From contig NZ_LN890656.1 in NCBI RefSeq assembly GCF_900066015.1, forward strand, positions 558,001-622,000: 64,000 nucleotides of DNA, read 5' to 3'. Of the stretch, positions 24,435 through 32,437 are shown one piece after another. Each line of letters opens with the position of its first letter. Position 1 is the first letter of the stretch. Made by a program: the position numbers and the translations under genes. The notes below the pieces were generated by a model. That model ran no database searches and had not been told where the DNA came from. It saw only the letters and a list, made by a program, of their open reading frames with translations. Source of the stretch: Candidatus Promineifilum breve (GTDB taxonomy: Bacteria > Chloroflexota > Anaerolineae > Promineifilales > Promineifilaceae).

Positions 24435-25199
24435 ATGATGAGACGCTATCTTCTATGGTCAACGGCAATGCTGGCGACGCTGTTGCTGTCGGTCTGCGGG
24501 CAGGTTGTGCCCACGACCGAACCGCCGGAGGCCACCAGCGCCCCCAGCGTCGCCACGGCGACAACCGCCCCCACCGCGCCGGCCACCGCTGAACCGGCGG
24601 CCACCACCGAACCAACGCCCCAACCCCCGGCGGCCACGCGGGTCGGCGCGGAGTACGTACTGCTGCTGCCGCGCGAGGCGGCCGTGCCCGCCGGCTGGGC
24701 CATGAACGCCGCCCCCGCCTTCGAGACGCGCCAACCGCAGCCGGGCGACACCTACCGCTTCGCCTGCCTCGACCTGCCCGCGCGGAGCATCGGCGTGGCC
24801 TCGGTCGGCTATCGCCATCTGGAGGGCCTGCCCAGCGTCTTCGTGGAGTACGTCGTCTACCCCTCAGCCGAGGACGCCGCCGCCGCGCTGGCCGACATGC
24901 AGCGGGCCACGGTCGAATGTCCCACCTTCACCATCGGCCAGGGGGACGGGGCCACAACGGCCGCCTTCGCCCCGCTGGACTTTCCGGCCTATGGCGACGC
25001 CGGTTTCGCCGCCGCCCTCAACACCACCGCGCCCGATAGCGACGAACTGCTGACCCACATGATCAAAATCCGCCACGGCCACGTCATCGCCGGCATCAGC
25101 CACGCCACCTACGCCGCCGCCGGCCCGCCCGACGCGGCCCTGAGCGAAACACTGGCCGCGCTGATTGGCGGTAATTTGGAGGGGGGGAGTGGCGAGTAG
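24435..25199 (+). CDS. Secreted Thr/Pro-rich protein of unknown function
   Basis: A 254-residue protein with a signal peptide (MMRRYLLWSTAMLATLLLSVCGQ) that may end in a weak lipobox (LSVC). A Thr/Pro/Ala-rich linker (~25-65) leads to a globular domain with YVLLLPREAAVPAGW and FVEYVVYPSAEDAAAAL. No family is recognised. GGAGGG before the ATG fixes the start. The frame ends in GGSGE with a TAG stop, both supplied by a gtggcga-type repeat, so the C-terminal tail is repeat-derived. Confidence 0.75.
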   Translation: MMRRYLLWSTAMLATLLLSVCGQVVPTTEPPEATSAPSVATATTAPTAPATAEPAATTEPTPQPPAATRVGAEYVLLLPREAAVPAGWAMNAAPAFETRQPQPGDTYRFACLDLPARSIGVASVGYRHLEGLPSVFVEYVVYPSAEDAAAALADMQRATVECPTFTIGQGDGATTAAFAPLDFPAYGDAGFAAALNTTAPDSDELLTHMIKIRHGHVIAGISHATYAAAGPPDAALSETLAALIGGNLEGGSGE

Positions 25200-25244
25200 C
25201 GAGTGGCGGGTGGCGAGTGGCGGGTGGCGAGTGGCGGGTGGCGG
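25189..25244. repeat. Heptanucleotide tandem repeat, gtggcga/gtggcgg, 8 units (family A)
   Basis: Eight 7-base units. The second unit (gtagcga) carries the TAG stop of the upstream gene at 25197-25199. Degenerate gtg/cggcggg sequence continues to ~25325. Confidence 0.9.
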
Positions 25245-25353
25245 GTGTGCGCCGGCGGGTGTTCGTCGGCGGGTGGCGTCCGGCGTGCGATTGCCGGCGG
25301 GTTCACGAGCCGGCGGGTTCTTGCGGGTTAACAAAATAATCAAGTGTCGGGTA

Positions 25354-25420
25354 GGGGTCAGGCAACCGGGAGAAACGTCGCTGGGAAACAGGCATACTCC
25401 GCTCCCGGTTGCCTGACCCC
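25354..25420. repeat. Inverted repeat ggggtcaggcaaccgggag
   Basis: Perfect 19-base arms (25354-25372 and 25402-25420) around 29 bases. Single copy in the window. Confidence 0.8.
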
Positions 25421-25441
25421 CTCTGCGGCGATGACCGAAGA

Positions 25442-25507
25442 GGGGCGAGGCGGCGGCGAGACAAGGCTATTTGCTTCCAGCTACCCCTATCGCCGCCGCC
25501 TCGCCCC
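25442..25507. repeat. Inverted repeat ggggcgaggcggcggcga (family J)
   Basis: Perfect 18-base arms, 25442-25459 and 25490-25507. Second copy of the element at 12329-12394. Confidence 0.85.
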
Positions 25508-25693
25508 TTGTATCTTGAAGGGGGAAGCGAAAGGAGGTAATGTCTGGCGAAAGGCCACGGGTAGGGTGAACCTGTCCTCGCCCCTAGGGGTAGCTACACC
25601 TGAAACGTAGATGAGGTCCCCTACCCGCAAGCCCTTCGCCAGAACGAACGGTATCGTAGGCCATTCTACCACAGAAAGAGCCTGAATGAACAA
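25487..25693 (-). pseudogene. Possible truncated RidA-family gene
   Basis: The first ~45 residues contain PFVLAKGLRVGDLIYVSG, which is close to the N-terminal hallmark of RidA/YjgF proteins (GDLxxVSG). The rest of the fold (QxxxxLxNI and the catalytic Arg region) is absent. The frame runs into repeat DNA and stops after 68 codons. If genuine, the gene was cut after its first beta-strands, perhaps with the arrival of the neighbouring transposon. The same bases form the nested palindrome at 25543-25643, so the coding reading could be coincidental. Confidence 0.4.
25543..25643. other. Nested imperfect palindrome upstream of IS110 transposase (possible structured RNA)
   Basis: Two perfect 9-base pairings are nested: tctggcgaa (25543-25551) with ttcgccaga (25635-25643), and cgggtaggg (25558-25566) with ccctacccg (25619-25627). 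They are separated by small internal loops and enclose minor hairpins (cccctagggg; ctac/gtag). It lies 118 bases before the transposase ATG, where IS110-group elements carry a guide (bridge) RNA. The element ends are not mapped, so this remains a candidate. Confidence 0.45.
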
Positions 25694-25761
25694 GGGTGTT
25701 CACCAGAAGGGCCGGGCCGGACTGTCAAGCCAATCCGAGCAAACCAACAGGAGCGTCAACC

Positions 25762-26751
25762 ATGTCAGACACCTATTCCTTTCTGGGCATCGACATCGCC
25801 AAGGCCACGTTCGAGGCCGTGTTACAGGTCGGGCCACGGCAGAACAGCCGCGGCTTTGACAACGACCCGGCCGACTTTCGAGCGCTGAGCCGCTGGCTGG
25901 ACAAAAACGGGGCCGGCCGAGTGTGGGCGGTCCAGGAGGCCACCGGGCGATACGGTGAGGCCCTGGCCCACTACCTGAGCCAACAAGGCCACGCCGTTTC
26001 GGTCGTCAATCCGGCGCGCATCAAAGCCTATGGTGCGTCCAAGCTCCGGCGGGCCAAGACCGACCGGCTGGATGCCGCCCTCATCCTGGACTTTGGCCGC
26101 ACCCAGCGCCCTGCCCTCTGGACGCCGCCCACGGCGGAACAGCAGGAGCTGTGCGCCCTCGTGCGGCGCGTGGCCGACGTGCAACACATGCATCAGCAGG
26201 AGCGCAATCGCCTGACCGCCGGTTCTCATCCGCCCATCGTTCAGGCCAGCCTGCAAGCCATCCTGGCCGTGCTCGAGGCCCAGATCGTGGCGTTGCAAAA
26301 GGCCATTGAGGCCCATCTGCAGGCCCATCCCGCTCTGCGCCACACCTGCCAACTGCTGCGTTCCATCCCCGGCATCGGTCTGTTAACCGCCGTCCGCTTG
26401 ATGGTCGAGTTGCCCAACATCCACGCCTTCGACAACCCCAGGCAACTGGTGGCCCATGCCGGCCTGGCTCCGTCCGTTTGCCAATCCGGCACATCGGTCT
26501 ATGGGCGCGGCCACACCTCCCGCAAGGGCAATGCTGTCCTGCGCGCGCAGTTGTACATGCCCGCGCTGGTTGCCCTGCGCCACAATCCTGTCATCCAGGC
26601 CATGCAGCAGCGCCTGCAGCGCGCCGGCAAACCCAAAATGGTCATCGTCGTCGCCGCCATGCGCAAGCTGCTCCATCTAGCCTTCGGCGTCCTTAAGTCC
26701 GGCCGCCCCTTTGACCCGGCTTTTGCCCTTTCGCCTGCTCTGGGTACTTGA
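25762..26751 (+). CDS. IS110-family transposase (DEDD recombinase)
   Basis: A 329-residue transposase. The N-terminal RuvC-like DEDD domain has GIDIAKATF (Asp 11), WAVQEATGRYG (Glu 59) and KTDRLDA (Asp 101, Asp 104). The C-terminal transposase_20 domain has LLRSIPGIGLLTA and the serine-bearing QSGTSVYGRGHTSRKG (near 242), followed by MRKLLHLAFGVLKSG. All catalytic residues are present, so it is probably intact. AGGAG seven bases before the ATG at 25762 supports that start over an earlier in-frame one. IS110 elements lack long terminal inverted repeats, and I could not fix the ends. Confidence 0.92.
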   Translation: MSDTYSFLGIDIAKATFEAVLQVGPRQNSRGFDNDPADFRALSRWLDKNGAGRVWAVQEATGRYGEALAHYLSQQGHAVSVVNPARIKAYGASKLRRAKTDRLDAALILDFGRTQRPALWTPPTAEQQELCALVRRVADVQHMHQQERNRLTAGSHPPIVQASLQAILAVLEAQIVALQKAIEAHLQAHPALRHTCQLLRSIPGIGLLTAVRLMVELPNIHAFDNPRQLVAHAGLAPSVCQSGTSVYGRGHTSRKGNAVLRAQLYMPALVALRHNPVIQAMQQRLQRAGKPKMVIVVAAMRKLLHLAFGVLKSGRPFDPAFALSPALGT

Positions 26752-26982
26752 CTTTTAAGACGGTATCTACACCGCATTAATTTGTTAATCTGCAAAAACC
26801 CGCCGCTGCCACACGAAACCCGGCTAAAGCCGGTTGCCGGAGGGCCGAGCCTCTTCAGTGCGTTTTTACGCACTTGGGGTGTCAGCGGTGGGTTTCAACC
26901 CACCGGGCGGGGTGGCGGGTGGCGAGGTGGCGAGTCTCCCCTGCTCCCCCGCCCCCCTGCTCCCCTGCCCCCCTGCGCTTCC
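26752..26982. repeat. Mixed short repeats downstream of the IS110 gene
   Basis: Contains cccggctaaagccgg and gtgggtttcaacccaccgg palindromes (~26820-26908), degenerate gtggcgg units (~26909-26936) and ctgctccc-like units (~26939-26975). No gene. The right end of the IS110 element should lie somewhere here. Confidence 0.65.
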
Positions 26983-28779
26983 TCACCTCAACTCCCGCAA
27001 ATTATCCCGCAACATAAACACCACCAGCAGGATCAGCGGGATGATCAGGGCGATTTGCCAGAATACGATGAACAGGATGATGGCGTTGACCACAGCCAGG
27101 GCCACCGTCAGATTGGTCAGATAGCGGTCGATCTTGCCCCGCGCCAGGGCGTCGATCACTCCAAAGGATATGGCCACGATGAGCGCCAGCAAAATCCACT
27201 GGTTGGGGCGATAGATGATCAGATAGCCGAAGGCCATCAGGGCCAGCGCGCCGCTCATGGCCGCCCATAGCTCCAGCACCCGCCGCTGCTTCACCTCGGG
27301 GGCCGGGCGATGGGCATGGCGGATGTGGGCCGTGGGCGAACCCAGGTCGCCCTGCTCCACCCGCCGCCGATAATCGACCAGCGCTGTGCGCGTCTCCGAC
27401 ATTTCCACCCGGCGCTGCACCTGGGCCTGGAAACCCGCCTGCCGCGCCTGTAGCTCCTCGGAACGCACCTCGTAGACGCCGCTGAAATGCTCGGCCGCCC
27501 GCAGCGATTCCACGTCGAGAGCCAGCACGCGCAACGCCTCGCGCTCGCGCTCCAGGTCGCCGCCGACCGTCGCCAGTTCGCTCTCGATGGCCGCCAGCCG
27601 CTCGTCGATCTCGCCCGGCAGCAGCGACGGCGGAAAGACCTTGTCCAGCCCGGCCCAGCCCAACGGGTCATACCACGATAGGCGAATGGCCCCGGAGCGG
27701 TCATATTTGGGGCCGGCCGGGGCGCGCTCGCCGCCCAGCCGGTCGCGCGTATCCAGCCCCCACAGCCCCCGGTAGCGGTCGACCCAGCCGTCGTTATCGG
27801 AGATGAGCATGGGAACCCACGACTTGGGCTTGTGGGGGCCAATGATCACCCCGTCGCCGCGGGCGTAATCGACGAACGGCACACTGAGCAGCGCCCCCAC
27901 GCCCTCGACAAACTGCTCGCTCTCTCCCTGGCCCAGCGTCTCGACCCAGAAACGGCGTAAACCGTTGAAAGCATTTTTCACCGGCGTCAGCCATTTCGGC
28001 TCGATGCCCATGACGTACTCGCCGCGCTCGAAGTAGCTGGCATGGGAACCGGCCCCGACGAAGACGACCGGGTGCTCGCCTTCCTTCACCAGATGGGGGT
28101 CGTCCCAGCGGCGGCGCAAGTCGTCGCCGGTGAAATCGTGGGAGGCGAAGGCCACCCAATGGGGCACGTACTCCCCCTCGGCCGCCTCATAGAGATAGAC
28201 AAACACCTGCTCCCAATCGGCCTCGTGGTCGTTGACGCCAAAAAAGCCGGAGCGCCAGTTGTTCATCGAATAGAAAAAGAGGTAGTGCAGGACGATCCAA
28301 TTCCCCTGGCGCACGACGCGGCCGTAATAGACGTTGCGGCCGTCGCGCTTGTCCAGTTGGCGCATACGGACTTCGGCCGCCGCCGCCGTACCGCCGGGCA
28401 CAACGCCACGCACCGCCAGCGACAGGTCGAACAGCGCGTCGCCGATGCGCGACAACAGCGGCACGCGCGCCAGCCGCCCCGGCGCGTGGAACCCCACCCG
28501 CCCCGGCCGGGTCATCCACTGCTGGTACTCCAGCGGCGACAACGGCTCCTTCACAAAGCGCAGATAGAGGACGTGACCGGCTGGAGCCTGGTCATACTCG
28601 GCCAACAGGCGGGCATCGAGCGCCCCCTCGGCCACCAGTTCGCGCGCCTTGGCCCGCTCATCGAGCTGCCACAGGCTGCAATGGCGCACGTACTCATCCA
28701 CCGCCCGTGGAAAGAACAACTCGCCCGAGGTGAAGGCCAGGATCGGTTCGTGCCGGCGCAGTAAATCGAGATCGTTCAC
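26983..28779 (-). CDS. Vps62-like domain protein with C-terminal membrane helices
   Basis: A 598-residue protein. The N-terminal two-thirds hold a domain with the Vps62/NPP1-like pattern NDHEADWEQVFVYL, HWVAFASHDF and HPVVFVGAGSHASYF. A coiled-coil-like stretch (ESELATVGGDLEREREALRVL, ~400-470) follows, then about four membrane helices (~495-590). Function is unknown; in other proteins the Vps62 domain faces secretory or surface compartments. The GTG start overlaps the stop of the upstream membrane gene (GTGA), so the pair is an operon. Confidence 0.65.
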   Translation of the reverse strand: MNDLDLLRRHEPILAFTSGELFFPRAVDEYVRHCSLWQLDERAKARELVAEGALDARLLAEYDQAPAGHVLYLRFVKEPLSPLEYQQWMTRPGRVGFHAPGRLARVPLLSRIGDALFDLSLAVRGVVPGGTAAAAEVRMRQLDKRDGRNVYYGRVVRQGNWIVLHYLFFYSMNNWRSGFFGVNDHEADWEQVFVYLYEAAEGEYVPHWVAFASHDFTGDDLRRRWDDPHLVKEGEHPVVFVGAGSHASYFERGEYVMGIEPKWLTPVKNAFNGLRRFWVETLGQGESEQFVEGVGALLSVPFVDYARGDGVIIGPHKPKSWVPMLISDNDGWVDRYRGLWGLDTRDRLGGERAPAGPKYDRSGAIRLSWYDPLGWAGLDKVFPPSLLPGEIDERLAAIESELATVGGDLEREREALRVLALDVESLRAAEHFSGVYEVRSEELQARQAGFQAQVQRRVEMSETRTALVDYRRRVEQGDLGSPTAHIRHAHRPAPEVKQRRVLELWAAMSGALALMAFGYLIIYRPNQWILLALIVAISFGVIDALARGKIDRYLTNLTVALAVVNAIILFIVFWQIALIIPLILLVVFMLRDNLRELR

Positions 28780-29252
28780 ACGCCGCCCCCGCTATTGCGC
28801 CGCGCGAAGGCCCGCTGCACGCTGTTGTCGTTCAGATAGAAAGCCACGGCCACGTTGACCAGCATCGTGACGTAATCCGGGTTGCCGTCGAAGTAGCGCA
28901 CCAGGGCGAAGGTCAGCGTCGCCCCGGTGGAGATCATCAACAGCACCCAGGCCCATCGCTGCAACAGCCACAGCCCGATGATCATCACCACCCACATGGC
29001 GACGACGATGCCGTTAATCACGGTGATGAGATTGGCATCGTTGGAGAGAAGCTCGCCCAGCGCCACCAGGCCGCTGTGCTCGCGCAGGAAATCGTCGGCC
29101 TCGGCCCAGAAGCCGACCAGATAAGCCTGGGCGCGGATGATCTCCAGCGTGGCGGCAAAGACGCCCACCATCAGCAGGATGACCAGCATATAGATGCCAA
29201 ACGGCCGTCGCGGGGCCTGGCGTAGATCGGTGGCGACTGGTGGTTCGTTCAT
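28776..29252 (-). CDS. Small membrane protein of unknown function
   Basis: A 158-residue protein from the ATG at 29252 (MNEPPVATDLRQ). Four hydrophobic helices are visible (GIYMLVILLMVGVFAATL; NLITVINGIVVAMWVVMIIGLW; WAWVLLMISTGATLTFALV; VTMLVNVAVAFYL). No family is recognised. A longer frame to 29375 has an arginine-rich, non-conserved-looking leader and is less likely. It is translationally coupled to the Vps62-like gene. Confidence 0.7.
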   Translation of the reverse strand: MNEPPVATDLRQAPRRPFGIYMLVILLMVGVFAATLEIIRAQAYLVGFWAEADDFLREHSGLVALGELLSNDANLITVINGIVVAMWVVMIIGLWLLQRWAWVLLMISTGATLTFALVRYFDGNPDYVTMLVNVAVAFYLNDNSVQRAFARRNSGGGV

Positions 29253-29582
29253 CAGGTTGCGTCGATTGTTCTCATCTCGTTCGGGCGCGATTATTCCACA
29301 ACATGGGTGGTAGGCAAACCTTATGTCTGCTCGCCGCGTGCGCCGTGTTATCCGCTCTCCGGCAACAGGTGACATTTGTCACTATGCCGATCGTTCCCTA
29401 TTGATTTATACTTAACCCATTCACACAAGCGCGACGATATGGAGGTTGGTCGCGCCTGGTAGTGCCGGTTTTTGGTTGTCCGTCAGATGCCGCCGGTCGG
29501 GTGGGCGAGTCGGCCTGGTGGTCCACATTTTCTTGCCCAGCTACGGGGCCGCTCGACCCATGATCGAGCATGGAGGAACGCT
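29253..29582. other. Divergent intergenic region with operator-like palindrome and hairpin
   Basis: No gene seen. It holds the perfect inverted repeat gtgacatttgtcac at about 29370-29383, a tatact box near 29407, and a hairpin with 7-base arms (gcgcgac 29429-29435, gtcgcgc 29449-29455). Any of these could control the secreted protein gene downstream; none is proven. Confidence 0.45.
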
Positions 29583-31148
29583 ATGTCACGAGCGCGCTTG
29601 CTCGGAATAGCCGTGGTCGTGGTCTTATTGTGCGCGGGCCTGGGCCTTTCGGCCGTCATGGCCCAGGACGAGGGGGAGGCAGCGCCGGCCGCCTCGGCGA
29701 TCGAACCCAACCGACCGGAATACGAACCGAATGACAACCTGTGGGAAGCCAATGGGGCCGAACTGGGCATGCTGTGGCATGGCGCCATTCGTCCAGCCGG
29801 TGACGTCGATTTTTATCGGGTGTACGCCGAGACGGGGATGCCCGTCAGCGTGACCATCGACATGCCGCCCGGTTCACCGCTGGCGCCGGTCGTGTCGCTT
29901 TATGACTGGAACGAGAATCTGTTGGATCAGGTAACGTGCGCCGGGCCGGGCGTCTGTATGTCCTTTGTGGCCGGCGAATCGACCGACTACTTCTTCTCGG
30001 TGAGCGATGCCAACGGGGCGGGCGGCCGGTCGTACACCTATAGCCTGCTCATCGACCTCGATGACGTCTACGAGCCGAACGACTTCAGCGAGCAGGCCGC
30101 GCTCATCGCCTACGAAGAGGAGGTGTGGGCCTTGTTCGCCCCCATCGGCGACATCGATTTCTTTTCATTCGTGGGCATGGCGGGCGACGAGCTAGGTATC
30201 TATCTGTCGAACGGTAACCTGACCCTCTACGACGCCGACGAGAACGAGATTGTCCCGCAATGGCTCGGCGACCGCCTGGTCTACTCGCTGCCGATGGACG
30301 GCGTCTACTACATTCAGGCGAGGACTGACTATTGCCACCATTGCCCCTATACCCTGTCGATTGAACCGTTCGACCGGGCGCTCTTCGTCAGCCTCGGCTC
30401 CAGCGGCGCGGTCGGTGGGGTCAGCTTCACCTCGGGCGACATCCTGCGCCATTGGCTGCGGGCCGGCACGTGGGAGATGTTCTTCGACGCTTCCGACGTG
30501 GGGCTGAAGGGCAATCTGGTGGCCTTCGACTTTGCCAATGAACCGCGCCTGGTCTATAGCCAGAAGCAGAACGTGGACGGCGTGGGGATCGTGGAGCCGA
30601 ACGACATCCTCAGCTTCTCGCCCTATAGCCTTGGCGAGGATACGGCCGGCTATCTGAACTGGTTTTTGGACGGCTCCGACGTGGGCCTGACCACCAGCGG
30701 CGAGGGCATCGATGCGCTGGGCCATCATTCCTACGCCTACAGCTTGCTGCTGAGCACCAGCGGCAAGGCGCGCGTGCCCTATGGCGCGGGCCAACTGACG
30801 GCGGGCCGGGAAGACCTGCTGAACCTTGATGTGCTCAGCACGGGGGCCAATTCCGCCGGCTTCTGGTATCCGTTCCAGGACGGCGAGTTCACGCTCGACG
30901 TGGGCGGGGCCAACCTGACCGGCCTCGATCTGGAAGGCAACGAATTTCTGTATCTGTCGTTCGACCGGACGGTGACGCTCGACGGGGTGACACTGGCCGC
31001 CGGCGACATCGCTTTGTGCCATCTGGTGTGGTACATGGCCGGTTGCGAAACCGTGGAGAAGTACTTCGACGCGTCGGATGCCGGGCTGGCCGGCTATAAG
31101 ATCGATGCGTTCGATTTGGATTACGCCTATCCGTATCCTTACCCGTAG
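29583..31148 (+). CDS. Secreted PPC-domain protein with FDGSDVGL-type repeats
   Basis: A 521-residue exported protein (signal peptide to AVMAQ). Two prepeptidase C-terminal-type beta-sandwich domains follow, marked by YEPNDN...GDVDFYRVY and YEPNDF...GDIDFFSFV. The C-terminal half contains repeated segments of a third type: ILRHWLRAGTWEMFFDASDVGL, LNWFLDGSDVGL and CHLVWYMAG...KYFDASDAGL. The same (F/L)FDxSDVGL pattern closes the giant protein at 41232-47837. No enzyme domain is present, so this is a surface or matrix protein. GGAGG before the ATG at 29583 fixes the start; an upstream in-frame start gives no signal peptide. Confidence 0.85.
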   Translation: MSRARLLGIAVVVVLLCAGLGLSAVMAQDEGEAAPAASAIEPNRPEYEPNDNLWEANGAELGMLWHGAIRPAGDVDFYRVYAETGMPVSVTIDMPPGSPLAPVVSLYDWNENLLDQVTCAGPGVCMSFVAGESTDYFFSVSDANGAGGRSYTYSLLIDLDDVYEPNDFSEQAALIAYEEEVWALFAPIGDIDFFSFVGMAGDELGIYLSNGNLTLYDADENEIVPQWLGDRLVYSLPMDGVYYIQARTDYCHHCPYTLSIEPFDRALFVSLGSSGAVGGVSFTSGDILRHWLRAGTWEMFFDASDVGLKGNLVAFDFANEPRLVYSQKQNVDGVGIVEPNDILSFSPYSLGEDTAGYLNWFLDGSDVGLTTSGEGIDALGHHSYAYSLLLSTSGKARVPYGAGQLTAGREDLLNLDVLSTGANSAGFWYPFQDGEFTLDVGGANLTGLDLEGNEFLYLSFDRTVTLDGVTLAAGDIALCHLVWYMAGCETVEKYFDASDAGLAGYKIDAFDLDYAYPYPYP

Positions 31149-31159
31149 GAAGAATGATT

Positions 31160-31256
31160 TAACCACGGATTAGGACGGATTTGACGGATAAACACGGATC
31201 GAAAGAATTCAATCCGTGTTTATCCGTCAAATCCGTGTAAATCCGTGGTTAATTTA
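31160..31256. repeat. cacggat-type repeat as inverted repeat (family G)
   Basis: aaccacggattaggacgg on the left and atccgtgtaaatccgtggtt on the right form a long stem. It sits between the ends of two convergent genes. Confidence 0.85.
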
Positions 31257-31273
31257 TTCCTCCGCCACCGCGA

Positions 31274-31612
31274 TTAGGAGCCTTTGAGTTGTTGCAGGTA
31301 GCGCCAGCTACTGATGGCCCCCATGGTGAAGGGCACGGCGAAAACCAGCAGGCACAGCCAGGCGTAGGTATCCACCGACAACTTGCCCCAGCGGTAGAGC
31401 ACAACGGCCGCTACGGCAGTCAGAATGCCCGTCAACAGCAGCCAGCGGGCCATGTGGCGGTTGATCTTGTACCACAGGGTCTCATCGGCCAGCGTACTGG
31501 GCACGCGAAAGCCATACCACGGGTTGGGGGGAACCTTGTCCAGCAACATGGGGACGGACAGAGCCGCCAACAGCAGACCGAAGATGACGTACATGTAGAG
31601 TAGCGTTTGCAT
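31274..31612 (-). CDS. SdpI family membrane protein
   Basis: A 112-residue protein with three hydrophobic segments and the SdpI/YhfL signature PPNPWYGFRVPSTLADETLWYKINR, followed by ARWLLLTGILTAV. SdpI of Bacillus is an immunity membrane protein against a peptide toxin, but most homologues have no known toxin. GGGAGAG upstream supports the start. It converges with the PPC-domain protein gene and faces the VapBC-type pair. Confidence 0.87.
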   Translation of the reverse strand: MQTLLYMYVIFGLLLAALSVPMLLDKVPPNPWYGFRVPSTLADETLWYKINRHMARWLLLTGILTAVAAVVLYRWGKLSVDTYAWLCLLVFAVPFTMGAISSWRYLQQLKGS

Positions 31613-31695
31613 AGCTTAGTGATCTCTCCCTTGACAAGACTGCCGGACAGGCTGATAATCTTACAAATATCTTACCGACTGCCGGGGCATCGCCT

Positions 31696-31959
31696 ATGGA
31701 AACTACCCGACTCTCCAGCAAAGGCCAACTCATTTTACCCAAGTGGTTGCGCGACCGCTACAACTGGCGGGAAGGCGACGAGTTCATCGTGATCGACACC
31801 GGCCACGGCGTGATGCTGGAGCCGAGCCGGCCGTTTGCGCCGGCCCGGCTGGACGAGGTGATGGCGATCATCGCCTATGACGGCCCGGCCTACACGGTAG
31901 AGGAGATGGACGAAGCCGTCGCCGCGTCGTTCAGGAAGGGGGACGATGATCGCGATTGA
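31696..31959 (+). CDS. AbrB/MazE-type antitoxin (VapB-like)
   Basis: An 87-residue protein with the SpoVT-AbrB swapped-hairpin DNA-binding fold (TTRLSSKGQLILPKWLRDRYNWREGDEFIV) and an acidic C-terminus (EEMDEAVAASFRKGDDDRD). It overlaps the PIN-domain toxin gene by 14 bases, the usual antitoxin-toxin arrangement. It should repress its own operon and neutralise the toxin. Confidence 0.9.
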   Translation: METTRLSSKGQLILPKWLRDRYNWREGDEFIVIDTGHGVMLEPSRPFAPARLDEVMAIIAYDGPAYTVEEMDEAVAASFRKGDDDRD

Positions 31960-32350
31960 TACCAACGTGATCGTCCGCCTGCTGGTGGGCGACGACCCGG
32001 CCCAGGCGGCGCGCAGCCGGCAACTTCTGGAAGATAACGAAGTCTATGTGACCGATTCGGTCTTCCTGGAGAGCTATTGGGTGATGCGCCACCGCTATCA
32101 ACTGGACGATGCCATCATCCGCGCCGGCCTGCGGGGGCTATTGGGTCTGCCGTCGGTCTACACGCGCGATGGCACAGCCATTGCCCTGGCGCTGGAATGG
32201 CACGAGCGGGGGCTGGATTTCGCCGACGCGCTGCACCTGGCCCTGGCCGCGGGCACGACCGGGTTCGCCACCTTCGATCAGCGTTTTGCCAAACGGGCCG
32301 CCGCCGCCAGCGGCCGGACGGTGACGTTGCTGACCGCACCGTCGCCATGA
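31946..32350 (+). CDS. PIN-domain ribonuclease toxin (VapC-like)
   Basis: A 134-residue PIN domain: IAIDTNVIVRLL with the first Asp, SVFLESYWVM with Glu, GLDFADALHLA with Asp, and FATFDQRF with the last Asp. The four acidic metal-binding residues of VapC ribonucleases are intact, so the toxin is probably active against a tRNA or rRNA. The ATG lies inside the antitoxin gene. The stop is 2 bases before a pair of family H palindromes. Confidence 0.92.
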   Translation: MIAIDTNVIVRLLVGDDPAQAARSRQLLEDNEVYVTDSVFLESYWVMRHRYQLDDAIIRAGLRGLLGLPSVYTRDGTAIALALEWHERGLDFADALHLALAAGTTGFATFDQRFAKRAAAASGRTVTLLTAPSP

Positions 32351-32352
32351 TC

Positions 32353-32433
32353 GAAACCGAGTTTTTTCTTGAAAACTCGGTTTCTTTCCGAGGTCATTTT
32401 AGAAACCGAGTTTTCAGGAAAAAACTCGGTTTC
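32353..32433. repeat. Two tandem family H palindromes
   Basis: Arms gaaaccgagtttt/aaaactcggtttc at 32353-32365/32372-32384 and agaaaccgagtttt/aaaactcggtttc at 32401-32414/32421-32433, between the VapC stop and the 3' end of the convergent dehydrogenase gene. Possible bidirectional terminator. Confidence 0.88.
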
Positions 32434-32437
32434 GAGA

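Larger units (their letters stand above)
25200..25761. other. Repeat-dense region before the IS110 transposase
   Basis: No intact gene. In order it holds the tail of a family A repeat, a 19-base-arm inverted repeat (25354-25372/25402-25420), a second family J copy (25442-25459/25490-25507), the nested imperfect palindrome at 25543-25643, a RidA-like gene fragment on the minus strand, and the transposase leader. Confidence 0.7.

Noticed and set aside
12523-26786. Shared ccgcattaatttgt at 12528 and 26773, considered as an IS110 target or end sequence
   Set aside because: A single 14-base match between two intergenic sites is expected by chance in a window of this size.
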